The translations under genes and the position numbers were made by a program. From DASWHX01 sp036397995 (GTDB taxonomy: Bacteria > Bacteroidota > Bacteroidia > Cytophagales > Cyclobacteriaceae), in the NCBI GenBank assembly GCA_036397995.1, contig DASWHX010000058.1, forward strand, positions 1 through 34,737: a stretch of DNA of 34,737 nucleotides. The letters are read 5' to 3'. Of the stretch, positions 18,525-26,025 are shown one piece after another; the stretch's first letter is position 1, and every line of letters starts with the position of its first letter. Under the pieces are notes generated by a model. That model was not told the DNA's origin, made no database searches, and saw nothing but the letters and a program-made list of their open reading frames with translations.

Positions 18525-20323
18525 ATTATGCCGTAACGAGAACCTTTGATCTCTTAAATCAATATCAGGAAAAATTCCCTGATAAACCTGACGCCCTCGC
18601 AGGAATTGAAAACAAAAAGTGGGTCACCTTTAGTTCCAAAGAATATATTGAAAATTCCAACTTGCTCAGCTATGGCCTTTTGGCGCTTGGAATTAAGAAG
18701 GGTGATGTTGTTGCCACTATAACCAATAACAGACCTGAATGGAATTTTGTGGATATGGGAATCGCTCAAGTTGGAGCTATCCATTTGCCTATTTTCACCA
18801 CCCTGGATTCAGAAGGTTATAAACATATTCTCACACAATCACGACCCAAAGTTATTTTCCTATCTAATGCCTCTCTGGCTGTAAAAATTGAATTTCTCAA
18901 AAATGACTTGCCTGAAACAAGTTTATTCACTTTTGATAAAGAAGAGAATTTTGATCATTGGTTGAAAATAATCGAAAGCGGAAAACAGAATGAAGCTATC
19001 CTTAAAGATCAGGTTGAATCGATAAAGAAAGAAATCTTACCAAAGGATTGGGTTACTCTCTTATATACTTCGGGAACAACTGATAATTCAAAAGGAGTGA
19101 TGCTCTCACATGAAAATCTTATGACTAATGCTGCTGCTGCCGCTGAAGTGTTTAATCTAAAGCCAGAGCATAAATATCTTAGTTTTTTACCCTTATGCCA
19201 TGTGGGTGAAAGAATGGCGAATTACCAAACTCAACTTACAGGCTGTAGCTTATATTATGCGGAAAATATAGGAACAATAGCCAGAGATCTAAAGGACTTG
19301 AAGCCAAATGGCTTCGGTGCCGTTCCCCGGATCCTTGAGAAAGTTTATGACAGGATAATGGAAAAAGCGGAGAAACTGACAGGCTTGAAGAGATGGCTTT
19401 TCTTTTGGGCCATGCGTTTAGGGTATAAATACGATCCATCTGTCACAAAGGGTTTCGGATACAACTGCCAGCTATGGTTGGCAAATAAACTGGTCTTTTC
19501 AAAATGGCGTGAAGCGCTGGGGGGCAATGTTCAGTTTATAGGAGTTGGTGGGGCAATGCTGCAGGAAAAAATCGAGAGAGTCTTCTGGGCAGCGGGAATT
19601 AAGTTACTTAATATGTACGGTTTAACCGAAACATCTCCCATAATAACTATCAACCGGGCAAAAGGACCATTACTAAAGGTAGGAACAGTTGGAGCCCCCA
19701 TTAAGGATGTTGAGGTTAAAATTGTTGATGATGGTGAGATTGTATGCCGGGGTCCTAATGTTATGTTAGGTTATTATAATAATGAAACTGCAACAAAAGA
19801 AGTAATTGATTCCGATGGCTGGTTTCATACCGGAGACATTGGTATTTTTGAAGATGGTAAATTCCTCAGAATTACAGACAGGAAAAAGGAGATATTCAAA
19901 CTCTCCAATGGCAAATATGTACAGCCACAAACAATAGAAAATAAGTTGAAAGAATCTCCTTTCATTGATCAGTGTATGGCCCTTGGTGTTGGTGAGAAAT
20001 TTGCCAGCGCTTTAATTTCTCCAAATAAGGAAGCATTGAAGAGTTGGGCTAAGACTAACAATATTAACGAAAGTAATGTTCAAACTCTGGTACGATTAAA
20101 ACCGGTGATTGAGTTTTATAAAACAATTGTTGATGAGGCAAATAATTCCTTTGACAAAGATGAAAAACTGAGTCGAACGAAACTTATTGGTGATGAATGG
20201 ACTCCTGATACCGGAGAACTCTCTCCTACCCTGAAGCTCAAGCGTCGTGTAATTACTGAAAAGTATAGAAATTTGATCAATGAAATCTTCCTGAAGGACG
20301 AAAGATTCCGGTTTAAGTTATGA
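18521..20323 (+). CDS. Long-chain fatty acyl-CoA synthetase (AMP-forming), FadD15-like
   Basis: A 600-residue adenylate-forming ligase that activates a carboxylic acid with ATP and normally joins it to CoA. Motifs: phosphate loop YTSGTTDNSKGVMLSH (residues 182-197), YGLTET (366-371), GWFHTGD (Asp439), ITDRKKEIFKLSNGKYVQP, and a C-terminal LSPTLKLKRR holding the expected lysine (572 or 574). Length and motifs fit bacterial long-chain acyl-CoA synthetases. The phosphate loop has DNS where most members have G-x-P. The ATGA overlaps at both ends show operon membership. Likely role: reactivate the acid released by the PKS thioesterase, or activate a fatty acid starter. Whether it forms acyl-CoA or loads a carrier protein is not certain. 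Confidence 0.92.
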   Translation: MNYAVTRTFDLLNQYQEKFPDKPDALAGIENKKWVTFSSKEYIENSNLLSYGLLALGIKKGDVVATITNNRPEWNFVDMGIAQVGAIHLPIFTTLDSEGYKHILTQSRPKVIFLSNASLAVKIEFLKNDLPETSLFTFDKEENFDHWLKIIESGKQNEAILKDQVESIKKEILPKDWVTLLYTSGTTDNSKGVMLSHENLMTNAAAAAEVFNLKPEHKYLSFLPLCHVGERMANYQTQLTGCSLYYAENIGTIARDLKDLKPNGFGAVPRILEKVYDRIMEKAEKLTGLKRWLFFWAMRLGYKYDPSVTKGFGYNCQLWLANKLVFSKWREALGGNVQFIGVGGAMLQEKIERVFWAAGIKLLNMYGLTETSPIITINRAKGPLLKVGTVGAPIKDVEVKIVDDGEIVCRGPNVMLGYYNNETATKEVIDSDGWFHTGDIGIFEDGKFLRITDRKKEIFKLSNGKYVQPQTIENKLKESPFIDQCMALGVGEKFASALISPNKEALKSWAKTNNINESNVQTLVRLKPVIEFYKTIVDEANNSFDKDEKLSRTKLIGDEWTPDTGELSPTLKLKRRVITEKYRNLINEIFLKDERFRFKL

Positions 20324-21486
20324 AAATTGTTGAAGTACAAAACAATAAACACGAAAATCAGTTTCTCCAGGTAGCCAGGGAATTATACAAAATGGATCCC
20401 AATTGGATCTGCCCGCTGGATAATGATATCAGGAGTGTTTTTAATCCGCTTGAAAATTCCTATTTCAATCATGGCCAGGCTACCAGGTTTATCCTTGAAA
20501 ATAATAACAATGTTATAGGAAGAATAGCGGCATTCATTGATAAGAAAACCGCTGATAATTCAGAATTGCCTGCCGGCGGGTGTGGTTTCTTTGAATGCGT
20601 GAATGATCAGGCCGCGGCAGATCTCTTATTCAATTCAGCAAAAGAATGGTTGCTGCAAAGGGGCATGCAAGCCATGGATGGACCAATAAATTTTGGAGAA
20701 ACCAACAAATATTGGGGATTGCTGGTGGATGGTTTCTCACAACCTGCTTATCAAATTGCATACAATCACCCCTACTACCAGAAATTATTCGAAGACTTTG
20801 GATTCAAAATTTACTATAAGCAGGAAGGATTCCATTTTTATCTGGATCGGGAAATACCACCCAGATTCTGGAAAATTGCAAGTTGGGTTGCAAAAAAACC
20901 GGATTACAGCTTTGAGTATTTGCAATTCTCCAAAGTAGAGAAGTACGTAAAAGATTTTACAAAGGTTTTTAACCAGGCATGGGCAGATTTCAAAGAAGAT
21001 TTTGAACCCCTGGAAGAAGCGTATGTTCGTAATTTTATTATGAAAGCGAAGGTTATAGCGGAAGAAAAATTTATCTGGTTTGCCTACAACAAAGGAGAGC
21101 CAATTGCAGTTTACCTGATGATCCCTGACGTAAACCAGATTTTTAAAGGCTTCAAGGGAAAACTAAACCTGCTAAATAAATTGAAAGTGTTGTACGGAAT
21201 TAAAACAAAAAAAATAACCCGTGCAAGAGGTATCCTCATGGGAGTTATACCCAGTTTCCAGGGTTTGGGCATCGAGTCTGCCTTTATTTACCACCTGAAT
21301 GAAGTCTTTAAGAAAATGCCACATTACAAAGAGATAGAATTTTCATGGGTTGGAGACTTTAATCCTGCAATGCGTAAATTATGGCTTTCCGTGGGAGCCG
21401 AACCCACCAAACAATATATCACATATCGATATTTATTTAACCGTGAAGCTGAATTCAACCGTTACCCCATTCCGGTTGAAAAATAA
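20320..21486 (+). CDS. GNAT-fold acyltransferase, YghO-like
   Basis: A 388-residue member of the GNAT superfamily group that includes E. coli YghO, recognised from the DPNW.CPL opening (residues about 26-33), ENSYFNHG, NVIGRIAAFID, GFFEC..D, AMDGPINFG and YNHPYY. The C-terminal half has GILMGVIPSFQGLGIESA, like the acetyl/acyl-CoA-binding loop. It is cytoplasmic with no signal. The start overlaps the ligase stop (ATGA), and it is the last gene of the PKS operon. Members are poorly characterised. Bacterial ceramide synthases of proteobacteria are GNAT-fold acyltransferases found with acyl-CoA synthetases, so N-acylation by the PKS-derived chain is a reasonable but unproven role. Confidence 0.85.
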   Translation: MKIVEVQNNKHENQFLQVARELYKMDPNWICPLDNDIRSVFNPLENSYFNHGQATRFILENNNNVIGRIAAFIDKKTADNSELPAGGCGFFECVNDQAAADLLFNSAKEWLLQRGMQAMDGPINFGETNKYWGLLVDGFSQPAYQIAYNHPYYQKLFEDFGFKIYYKQEGFHFYLDREIPPRFWKIASWVAKKPDYSFEYLQFSKVEKYVKDFTKVFNQAWADFKEDFEPLEEAYVRNFIMKAKVIAEEKFIWFAYNKGEPIAVYLMIPDVNQIFKGFKGKLNLLNKLKVLYGIKTKKITRARGILMGVIPSFQGLGIESAFIYHLNEVFKKMPHYKEIEFSWVGDFNPAMRKLWLSVGAEPTKQYITYRYLFNREAEFNRYPIPVEK

Positions 21487-21564
21487 ATTCAGATTTAATT
21501 GCATTAGCTGAAAATAAGTTAAAATATTCTCGCTATCTTCCTTCTAACCTGAATAAAATTAACT

Positions 21565-21915
21565 ATGCCTTTTGATCAAAACCTTGCAGATAGAATCCAC
21601 ACTATCCTGAATTCAAGAAAAATAAAAGCGGTGGAAAAGAATATGATGGGTGGTCTTACATTTATGGTGAATGATAAAATGTGTGTTGGAATTGTGAAAG
21701 AGGACCTTATGGCAAGAGTGGGCCCATATCATTATGGTAAAGCACTTAAAATGAAAGGTGCTCGCGAAATGGATTTTACCGGCAAACCTATGAAAGGATT
21801 CGTATTTGTTGCCCCGGATGGAATTGATTTGGATGAAGATCTGGAGAAATATCTTCCTATGGCACTTGATTATAACAAGGAAGCAAAAAGTTCAAAGAGA
21901 AAAAAAATTAGATGA
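21565..21915 (+). CDS. TfoX N-terminal domain protein
   Basis: A 116-residue protein made of one TfoX-N domain, recognised from KNMMGGLTFMVNDKMCVGIVKEDLMARVG and the GREMDF-like GAREMDFTGKPMKGFVFV segment. It lacks the C-terminal helical domain of full-length TfoX competence regulators, so a role in competence should not be assumed. Single-domain versions are widespread in Bacteroidota and are of unknown function. The last residues are Lys-rich. It starts 78 bases after the PKS operon, too far to be clearly co-translated, and no strong terminator was seen between them. Confidence 0.85.
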   Translation: MPFDQNLADRIHTILNSRKIKAVEKNMMGGLTFMVNDKMCVGIVKEDLMARVGPYHYGKALKMKGAREMDFTGKPMKGFVFVAPDGIDLDEDLEKYLPMALDYNKEAKSSKRKKIR

Positions 21916-22006
21916 ACTTGAACTTCAGGAAATTAATTGGAAATTACTTCCTCCCCTATGAACCTGTTGGCGGTCATTCCCCATTTTTCCCCAAGGAAAA
22001 TAATTT

Positions 22007-22020
22007 CTCGTGCTAACGAG
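22007..22020. repeat. Small inverted repeat CTCGT-GCTA-ACGAG
   Basis: CTCGT at 22007-22011 and ACGAG at 22016-22020 form a short palindrome around four bases, extended by a further T-A pair. It sits in the 272-base gap 21916-22187 ahead of the XRE-metalloprotease gene. It might be an operator or a junction remnant. The rest of the gap holds two candidate promoters and a 33-codon open frame (listed separately). Confidence 0.3.
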
Positions 22021-22049
22021 AGCGACACCGAAAGATTAATCTACATAAA

Positions 22050-22083
22050 TTTGTATTGGTTCATTGAAAGACCCTTGATTTTG
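22050..22083 (+). promoter_or_regulatory. Candidate Bacteroidota-type promoter for the XRE/PIN cassette
   Basis: TTTG at 22050-22053, a 22-base gap and TGATTTTG at 22076-22083 match the Bacteroidota promoter consensus with one mismatch in the -7 element. It would give a leader of about 100 bases before the ATG at 22188, containing both copies of the direct repeat TATTTTGACA. Confidence 0.35.
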
Positions 22084-22085
22084 AA

Positions 22086-22187
22086 ATGAAAATAAAAACG
22101 TTATCAGAATGCGAAAAAGAAGGGATACATTCTAACTCTAATATTTTGACAAAAACGACTAAAAAAAATTGTATTTTGACACCGTAA
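22086..22187 (+). CDS. 33-codon open frame abutting the XRE gene (doubtful)
   Basis: ATG 22086 opens a frame encoding MKIKTLSECEKEG... that ends with TAA at 22185-22187, directly before the ATG of the next gene. The abutting arrangement suggests a leader peptide coupled to the XRE protein. Against this, a promoter candidate just upstream would place the start of transcription at about this ATG, and the repeated ILT in its translation comes only from the DNA direct repeat. No homology is recognised. Confidence 0.2.
   Translation: MKIKTLSECEKEGIHSNSNILTKTTKKNCILTP
22142..22181 (+). repeat. Two TATTTTGACA direct repeats, 30 bases apart, before the XRE gene
   Basis: Identical 10-base copies lie at 22142-22151 and 22172-22181, close to three helical turns apart and immediately upstream of the ATG at 22188. 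They could be binding sites for the XRE protein itself. The two TTTG cores also resemble a -33/-7 pair with 26 bases between them, which would make a nearly leaderless transcript. Both readings are inference. Confidence 0.45.
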
Positions 22188-23366
22188 ATGGCAGATAAAG
22201 CATTCATAACACCAAAAGTTCTAAAATGGGCAAGAGAATCTGCAAGAATGACCGAAGAAACCGCTGCTGCTAAAGTTTCTGTGACCATTGAAAAGGTAAA
22301 AGAATGGGAAGCAGGGGCAAGCCAGCCGACTATTAGACAAGCACAAACATTAGCCAAAGCATATAAAAGACCTTTTGCCTTGTTTTTTCTGCCAGAAATT
22401 CCTCGTGACTTTCAACCATTACAAGACTTTAGAAAATCAGGTTCAAAAGCTTTTACAACTTCTTCAGTTTTCATAATTCGAGAAATTCAACAAAAGCAAA
22501 CTTGGATTAGTGATGTGTATTCAGAAAATCAAGAAGAAAAATTACCTTTTGTAGGGCGCTTTTCTCTAAATGACAATCCGCAAAAAGTAGCTCAAGACAT
22601 CCTATCAACATTAAAAATAAATCCGGCGACTTACAAATCAGACAATCCAATAAAGGAATGGATCGATGCAGCGGAAACAAACGGAATTTTCGTTTCAAGG
22701 ACAAGCTTTATACACTCACGACTTAAATTAGATTCAGAAGAATTGCAAGGTTTTGCAATTGCAGATCCTCATGCACCATTCATTTTTGTTAATTCTGACG
22801 ATTGGAATGCACCACAACTTTTTACACTAGTTCATGAATTAGCTCATATTTGGATTGCGGAAACCGGAATTTCAAACGAGATTGAACCTGACTTAAAACA
22901 CAAAGACAAATTTCATACTGTTGAATTATTTTGCAATGGAGTGGCAGCAAATGCTCTAATGCCGAAAGAAATTGTATTAAGCTTTGACTCTTCATCATTT
23001 CAAACTTCAAAAGACGTTTTCAAAGTTGCCAATCAATTGGGTGTAAGTTCATTTGCATTATTAGTTAGAGTCTTAAATCTTAATATTATTTCAACTCCTG
23101 CTTATCAGAAACTAAAAAGACAAGCAGATATTGATTATGCTGACTATTTAAGAAGAAAAGCAGAAAAGAAAGCTAGACAAAAGGAGAAAGAAAAACCAGG
23201 TGGACCAAATTATTTTTTACTTCAATTAAATAGAAACAGTAGGTTATTTACTCAAACTGTGTTAGACGCATTTCGGGGTGGTTTTATCGAGCCGACATTG
23301 GCGAGTAACCTTTTAAATGTTCAGGTAAATAAATTTCAGAAACTAGAATCCCAATTGTTTAGATGA
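22188..23366 (+). CDS. XRE-type regulator fused to ImmA/IrrE metallo-endopeptidase
   Basis: A 392-residue protein with an N-terminal helix-turn-helix of the XRE class (residues about 6-60, including TEETAAAKVSVTIEKVKEWE). An ImmA/IrrE (COG2856) zinc-peptidase domain follows, with VHELAHIW (His216, Glu217, His220) and a downstream HTVELFCNGVAANALMP that supplies the third ligand. The C-terminal part is Lys-rich. Such proteins bind DNA and are thought to cleave a partner regulator, and are common in toxin-antitoxin loci and on mobile elements. The stop overlaps the start of the PIN-like gene (ATGA). The A+T-rich codon use differs from the neighbours, suggesting transfer. Confidence 0.9.
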   Translation: MADKAFITPKVLKWARESARMTEETAAAKVSVTIEKVKEWEAGASQPTIRQAQTLAKAYKRPFALFFLPEIPRDFQPLQDFRKSGSKAFTTSSVFIIREIQQKQTWISDVYSENQEEKLPFVGRFSLNDNPQKVAQDILSTLKINPATYKSDNPIKEWIDAAETNGIFVSRTSFIHSRLKLDSEELQGFAIADPHAPFIFVNSDDWNAPQLFTLVHELAHIWIAETGISNEIEPDLKHKDKFHTVELFCNGVAANALMPKEIVLSFDSSSFQTSKDVFKVANQLGVSSFALLVRVLNLNIISTPAYQKLKRQADIDYADYLRRKAEKKARQKEKEKPGGPNYFLLQLNRNSRLFTQTVLDAFRGGFIEPTLASNLLNVQVNKFQKLESQLFR

Positions 23367-23869
23367 GCATAAACGCAAACAAATATTGTTTGGATGCCAA
23401 TGTATTAATCCAAGCATGGCAAAAATACTACAATCCAAAATTTTGTCTCGACTATTGGAACATCTTGATTGAACTTGGTAAACAAGACAGGATTTTTACT
23501 CCTGAATTAGTATCCGAGGAAATTACAAGAACCGAAGACGACCTTTCAAAGTGGTTAAAAGGAAGTAAAATTCCTATTAAGAAAATTAGTGAGCCTGTAA
23601 CAATTTGCTTGCAAAGAATTTATTCAACTAACCCAATTCATCAGAACTTAGTTGACAATACAAAAGCCCGTTCTTTGGCTGACCCTTGGTTAATAGCACA
23701 CGCTTTGTATGAAAACGCAACTGTGGTTACAAAAGAGGAAAAGATAACTGCCTTAAATTCTAGCAGAATAAAAATCCCAAATGTATGTGACAACATGGGA
23801 GTGAGATGGATAAATGACTTTCAGCTCATAGACGAATTGGAAATAAAATTTAAATGTTCGTTGACTTAG
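23363..23869 (+). CDS. PIN-like DUF4411 protein, probable toxin nuclease
   Basis: A 168-residue PIN-domain protein. The expected acidic cluster is visible: Asp11 in YCLDANVLIQ, Glu52/Glu53 in LVSEEITR, Asp107 in SLADPWLIAHAL, then TVVTKEE. This arrangement and the pairing with an upstream XRE-ImmA/IrrE protein fit DUF4411. PIN proteins are Mg2+-dependent RNases and often toxins; here the upstream protein would be the control partner. It starts in an ATGA overlap with that gene, which enforces coupled translation. A terminator hairpin follows at 23998. RNA target unknown. Confidence 0.85.
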   Translation: MSINANKYCLDANVLIQAWQKYYNPKFCLDYWNILIELGKQDRIFTPELVSEEITRTEDDLSKWLKGSKIPIKKISEPVTICLQRIYSTNPIHQNLVDNTKARSLADPWLIAHALYENATVVTKEEKITALNSSRIKIPNVCDNMGVRWINDFQLIDELEIKFKCSLT

Positions 23870-23997
23870 ATGAGACGCAATTATTTCATCAATTATAAAA
23901 ATATCACCTCCCGAATTGAATGGACGTTTGAAGAATTCTCCATTACAAAGAAGTTTTATCAGGTAAAATATTTAAAATACCGAAGTTTGAGCGATTG

Positions 23998-24036
23998 CCG
24001 GCCTGAATTAATAAGGTTTCCGGTTTTTATTTTTTT
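23998..24036 (+). terminator. Terminator of the XRE/PIN cassette
   Basis: CCGGCCT at 23998-24004 can pair with AGG (24014-24016) and CCGG (24020-24023), with a three-base bulge, and is followed by TTTTTATTTTTTT. It ends the plus-strand cassette just before the convergent sulfatase stop. The segment 23870-23997 holds no gene I can support. Confidence 0.5.
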
Positions 24037-25489
24037 AAGACCCTATCTGTGCACCGTCAGTTTTCAACAGAAGTCTGTTTAATTCAGCTTTCATAACTTT
24101 CAGCACTTCTTCTGAACCTGGGGCATCATGGATATTATTTAATTCGTACGGGTCTTCAGTCAAATCATATAATTCATCCATATTTTTTAGATCCAAATAA
24201 CGGATGTATTTATATCGCTCATTTCTCACCGCCTTGTACCCCATTTTTAGAATTCGTGGAAATACGGTATCACTATAGTATTCAATCAAAAAAGAACTTC
24301 TCCAATCCTGAGTTTTTCCATTCATCAGGGGAACCATTGATCGCCCGTGTATATGGGCTCCAGGTATAAGTCCGGCCAGATCAAGCAAGGTCGGAGCAAG
24401 ATCAATGCTCAGAATCATTCTTTCATTGGTTTGCCCGGGTTCAAAGACCCTGGGGTACCTAATCAACATAGGAATTCTTATCGCCTCTTCATATGCAAGA
24501 CGTCTTTCAACACTCAAGCCGTGCTCGCCATACCAATACCCATGATCAGAAGTAAATACAATTATAGTATTCTCCAACAAATTGCTTTCTTCTAATTGGT
24601 CAATGATTCTGCCAAGACTTTCATCCACGGCCATCAGCATTTCAGACCTTTCTCGTATTGTTTTTTCATCAGTGGCTGTTTCTCTTCCCAATTGAGGTAG
24701 TGCATCAATTTGCCGCATCAACGATGGCTTATCTTTGGGAGGTAAATACGCGTTTGGTCTGCGTTGAAATACTTTATCGCCGTACATTCCTGTGTGACGC
24801 TCTGCAGGAATAAATCCGCCGGAGCCGATCATTTCAACACTTCCATCATCCTTTTGCTTCATATTTGGATGCAGCGCCTTATGAGACAAATAAAGTAGAA
24901 AAGGCTGAGATCGCTGGGCGGAAATAAACTCCGTGCTAAACTCAGTTAAAACATCTGTAACATATCCTTCTATATTTTTTTTGTCTCCGTTAATATTTAA
25001 ATTAGGATTGATTGCCTCACCCTGTCCTTCCAGCGCAACCCATGTATCGAATCCAGGCCGTTGGCTATCGTCATTCCCCATGTGCCACTTGCCTATAAAT
25101 GCAGTTTCATAACCCGCGCTATCCAGAGTAAGCGGAAAAGTTTTAAGCCTATGACTTTGTTCATTCCGGGCAAGGTTATCAGTTATTCCATTCGTATGCG
25201 CATATTGGCCAGTGAGAAAACTTGCGCGACTTGGAGAACACAAAGGCGTGGTAGTAAAAGCATTTCTAAAGTAGATTCCTTCCCGGGCAATTCTATCAAT
25301 ATTGGGAGTTTTAATATAGTTGTGTCCTGCCAAACCAAATTCGTCCCATCTCATGTCATCAACCAGAATCACAACAATATTTGGCCTGGTGATTTCGGAT
25401 TTTGTTGCTGGATCCATGCAGCTTGAAGTAGCAATCAAAATCAGAATTATGTGAAAATTTAGGTTAAGCTTCAATTCGGGTAAAATCAT
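24035..25489 (-). CDS. Sulfatase lipoprotein, family S1 (Cys type)
   Basis: A 484-residue sulfate-ester hydrolase anchored by a lipobox (IATSSC, Cys24). Active-site features: VDDM (Asp44, Asp45 for metal), CSPSRASFLTGQ at 84-95 (Cys84 would be oxidised to formylglycine), IGKWHMG and TSDHGYWYGEHG. The pattern matches polysaccharide or glycosaminoglycan sulfatases of Bacteroidota, but the substrate cannot be specified. An anaerobic or FGE-type maturation enzyme must exist elsewhere, as none is in the window. It is monocistronic, facing the XRE/PIN cassette. The ATG at 25489 is the only start that gives a signal peptide, although the n-region is longer than usual. Confidence 0.92.
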   Translation of the reverse strand: MILPELKLNLNFHIILILIATSSCMDPATKSEITRPNIVVILVDDMRWDEFGLAGHNYIKTPNIDRIAREGIYFRNAFTTTPLCSPSRASFLTGQYAHTNGITDNLARNEQSHRLKTFPLTLDSAGYETAFIGKWHMGNDDSQRPGFDTWVALEGQGEAINPNLNINGDKKNIEGYVTDVLTEFSTEFISAQRSQPFLLYLSHKALHPNMKQKDDGSVEMIGSGGFIPAERHTGMYGDKVFQRRPNAYLPPKDKPSLMRQIDALPQLGRETATDEKTIRERSEMLMAVDESLGRIIDQLEESNLLENTIIVFTSDHGYWYGEHGLSVERRLAYEEAIRIPMLIRYPRVFEPGQTNERMILSIDLAPTLLDLAGLIPGAHIHGRSMVPLMNGKTQDWRSSFLIEYYSDTVFPRILKMGYKAVRNERYKYIRYLDLKNMDELYDLTEDPYELNNIHDAPGSEEVLKVMKAELNRLLLKTDGAQIGS

Positions 25490-25606
25490 TTTGGATAGTA
25501 ATTTTGCTAATGAAGAGGTAAATACCTAGCGAATTTTGCAAATTTTAAAGGACTTATGGGTAACATACTCAAATAATCAATTGAGAATCCCTGAAAATTT
25601 TAGGAA

Positions 25607-25651
25607 TGTGACAAAAGTCACTGTAAAGTTGATTTTCCTCCAATATCTTTA
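25607..25651 (+). promoter_or_regulatory. CRP/FNR-type palindrome and -7-like element
   Basis: TGTGA-CAAAAG-TCACT at 25607-25622 matches the CRP half-sites (TGTGA-N6-TCACA) with one mismatch; the inner GTGAC/GTCAC is perfectly symmetric. About 22 bases downstream, TATCTTTA at 25644-25651 resembles the Bacteroidota -7 element TAnnTTTG. A start site near 25657 would put the palindrome's centre at about -42, the position of a class II activator. The regulator's identity is inference. Confidence 0.4.
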
Positions 25652-25657
25652 AAACTA

Positions 25658-25750
25658 ATGAGCAGAGGTGTTAAACTCGTTTTAGCTTGTTTTCTTTGCT
25701 TGGTAGTAATTACCGGACTGGTTTACATAGTTCAATATTTAATTAGTTAG
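25658..25750 (+). CDS. 30-residue single-span membrane peptide
   Basis: ATG 25658 opens MSRGVKLVLACFLCLVVITG..., a basic N-terminus followed by one hydrophobic helix and a short tail. TAG lies at 25748-25750, three bases before the ATG of the DUF2892 gene. The composition (basic-hydrophobic) and tight spacing argue that it is translated with DUF2892. No homologue is recognised. If the -7-like element at 25644 is real, this ORF would be near-leaderless. Confidence 0.45.
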   Translation: MSRGVKLVLACFLCLVVITGLVYIVQYLIS

Positions 25751-25753
25751 AAG

Positions 25754-25975
25754 ATGAAAAAAAATATGGGTACGGCTGATCGAATTATCAGACTGATAAT
25801 CGCGGCAATTTTAGGAGGTTTGTTTTATGCCGGTGCTATTTCTGGAGCATTTGGCATTGTATTGCTTGTTCTGGCTGTAATCTTTGCTCTTACCAGCATG
25901 GTGAGTTTTTGTCCCATTTATAAAATTCTGGGTACAAATACTTGCCCAACAGAAACTAGTAAGGAGAAGTTATAA
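25754..25975 (+). CDS. DUF2892 inner-membrane protein (YgaP-tail-like)
   Basis: A 73-residue protein with two hydrophobic helices and the DUF2892 signature: MGTADRIIRLIIAAILGG at the start and FCPIYKILGTNTC near the end (two conserved cysteines). In YgaP the same domain is fused to a rhodanese; here it stands alone. Its function is unknown, though a sulfur or redox link is often assumed. It is preceded by a 30-residue membrane peptide and a CRP/FNR-like site, so expression may respond to energy or oxygen status. Confidence 0.85.
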   Translation: MKKNMGTADRIIRLIIAAILGGLFYAGAISGAFGIVLLVLAVIFALTSMVSFCPIYKILGTNTCPTETSKEKL

Positions 25976-26025
25976 ATTCTGCAAGTTAAGTCCCGGATAT
26001 TGGTGCAAATCTTTAATTTAGCTTT

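Noticed and set aside
9377..21486. Cluster as PUFA, enediyne, flexirubin or aryl polyene synthesis
   Set aside because: No tandem ACPs, no discrete KS/CLF pair, no ammonia lyase or resorcinol genes, and the domain order differs.
21488..21512. TTCAG...CTGAA inverted repeat after the PKS operon as its terminator
   Set aside because: The 5-bp A+T-containing stem with a 15-base loop and no T-run is too weak.
21565..21915. TfoX-N gene as competence regulator
   Set aside because: Only the N-terminal domain is present, and there is no competence-gene context.
22061..22357. Minus-strand frame opposite the XRE helix-turn-helix
   Set aside because: Antisense to a clear HTH domain and its control region; no motif found.
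23870..24082. 70-codon plus-strand frame after the PIN gene
   Set aside because: It runs through the terminator hairpin and into the convergent sulfatase gene; the composition is not protein-like.
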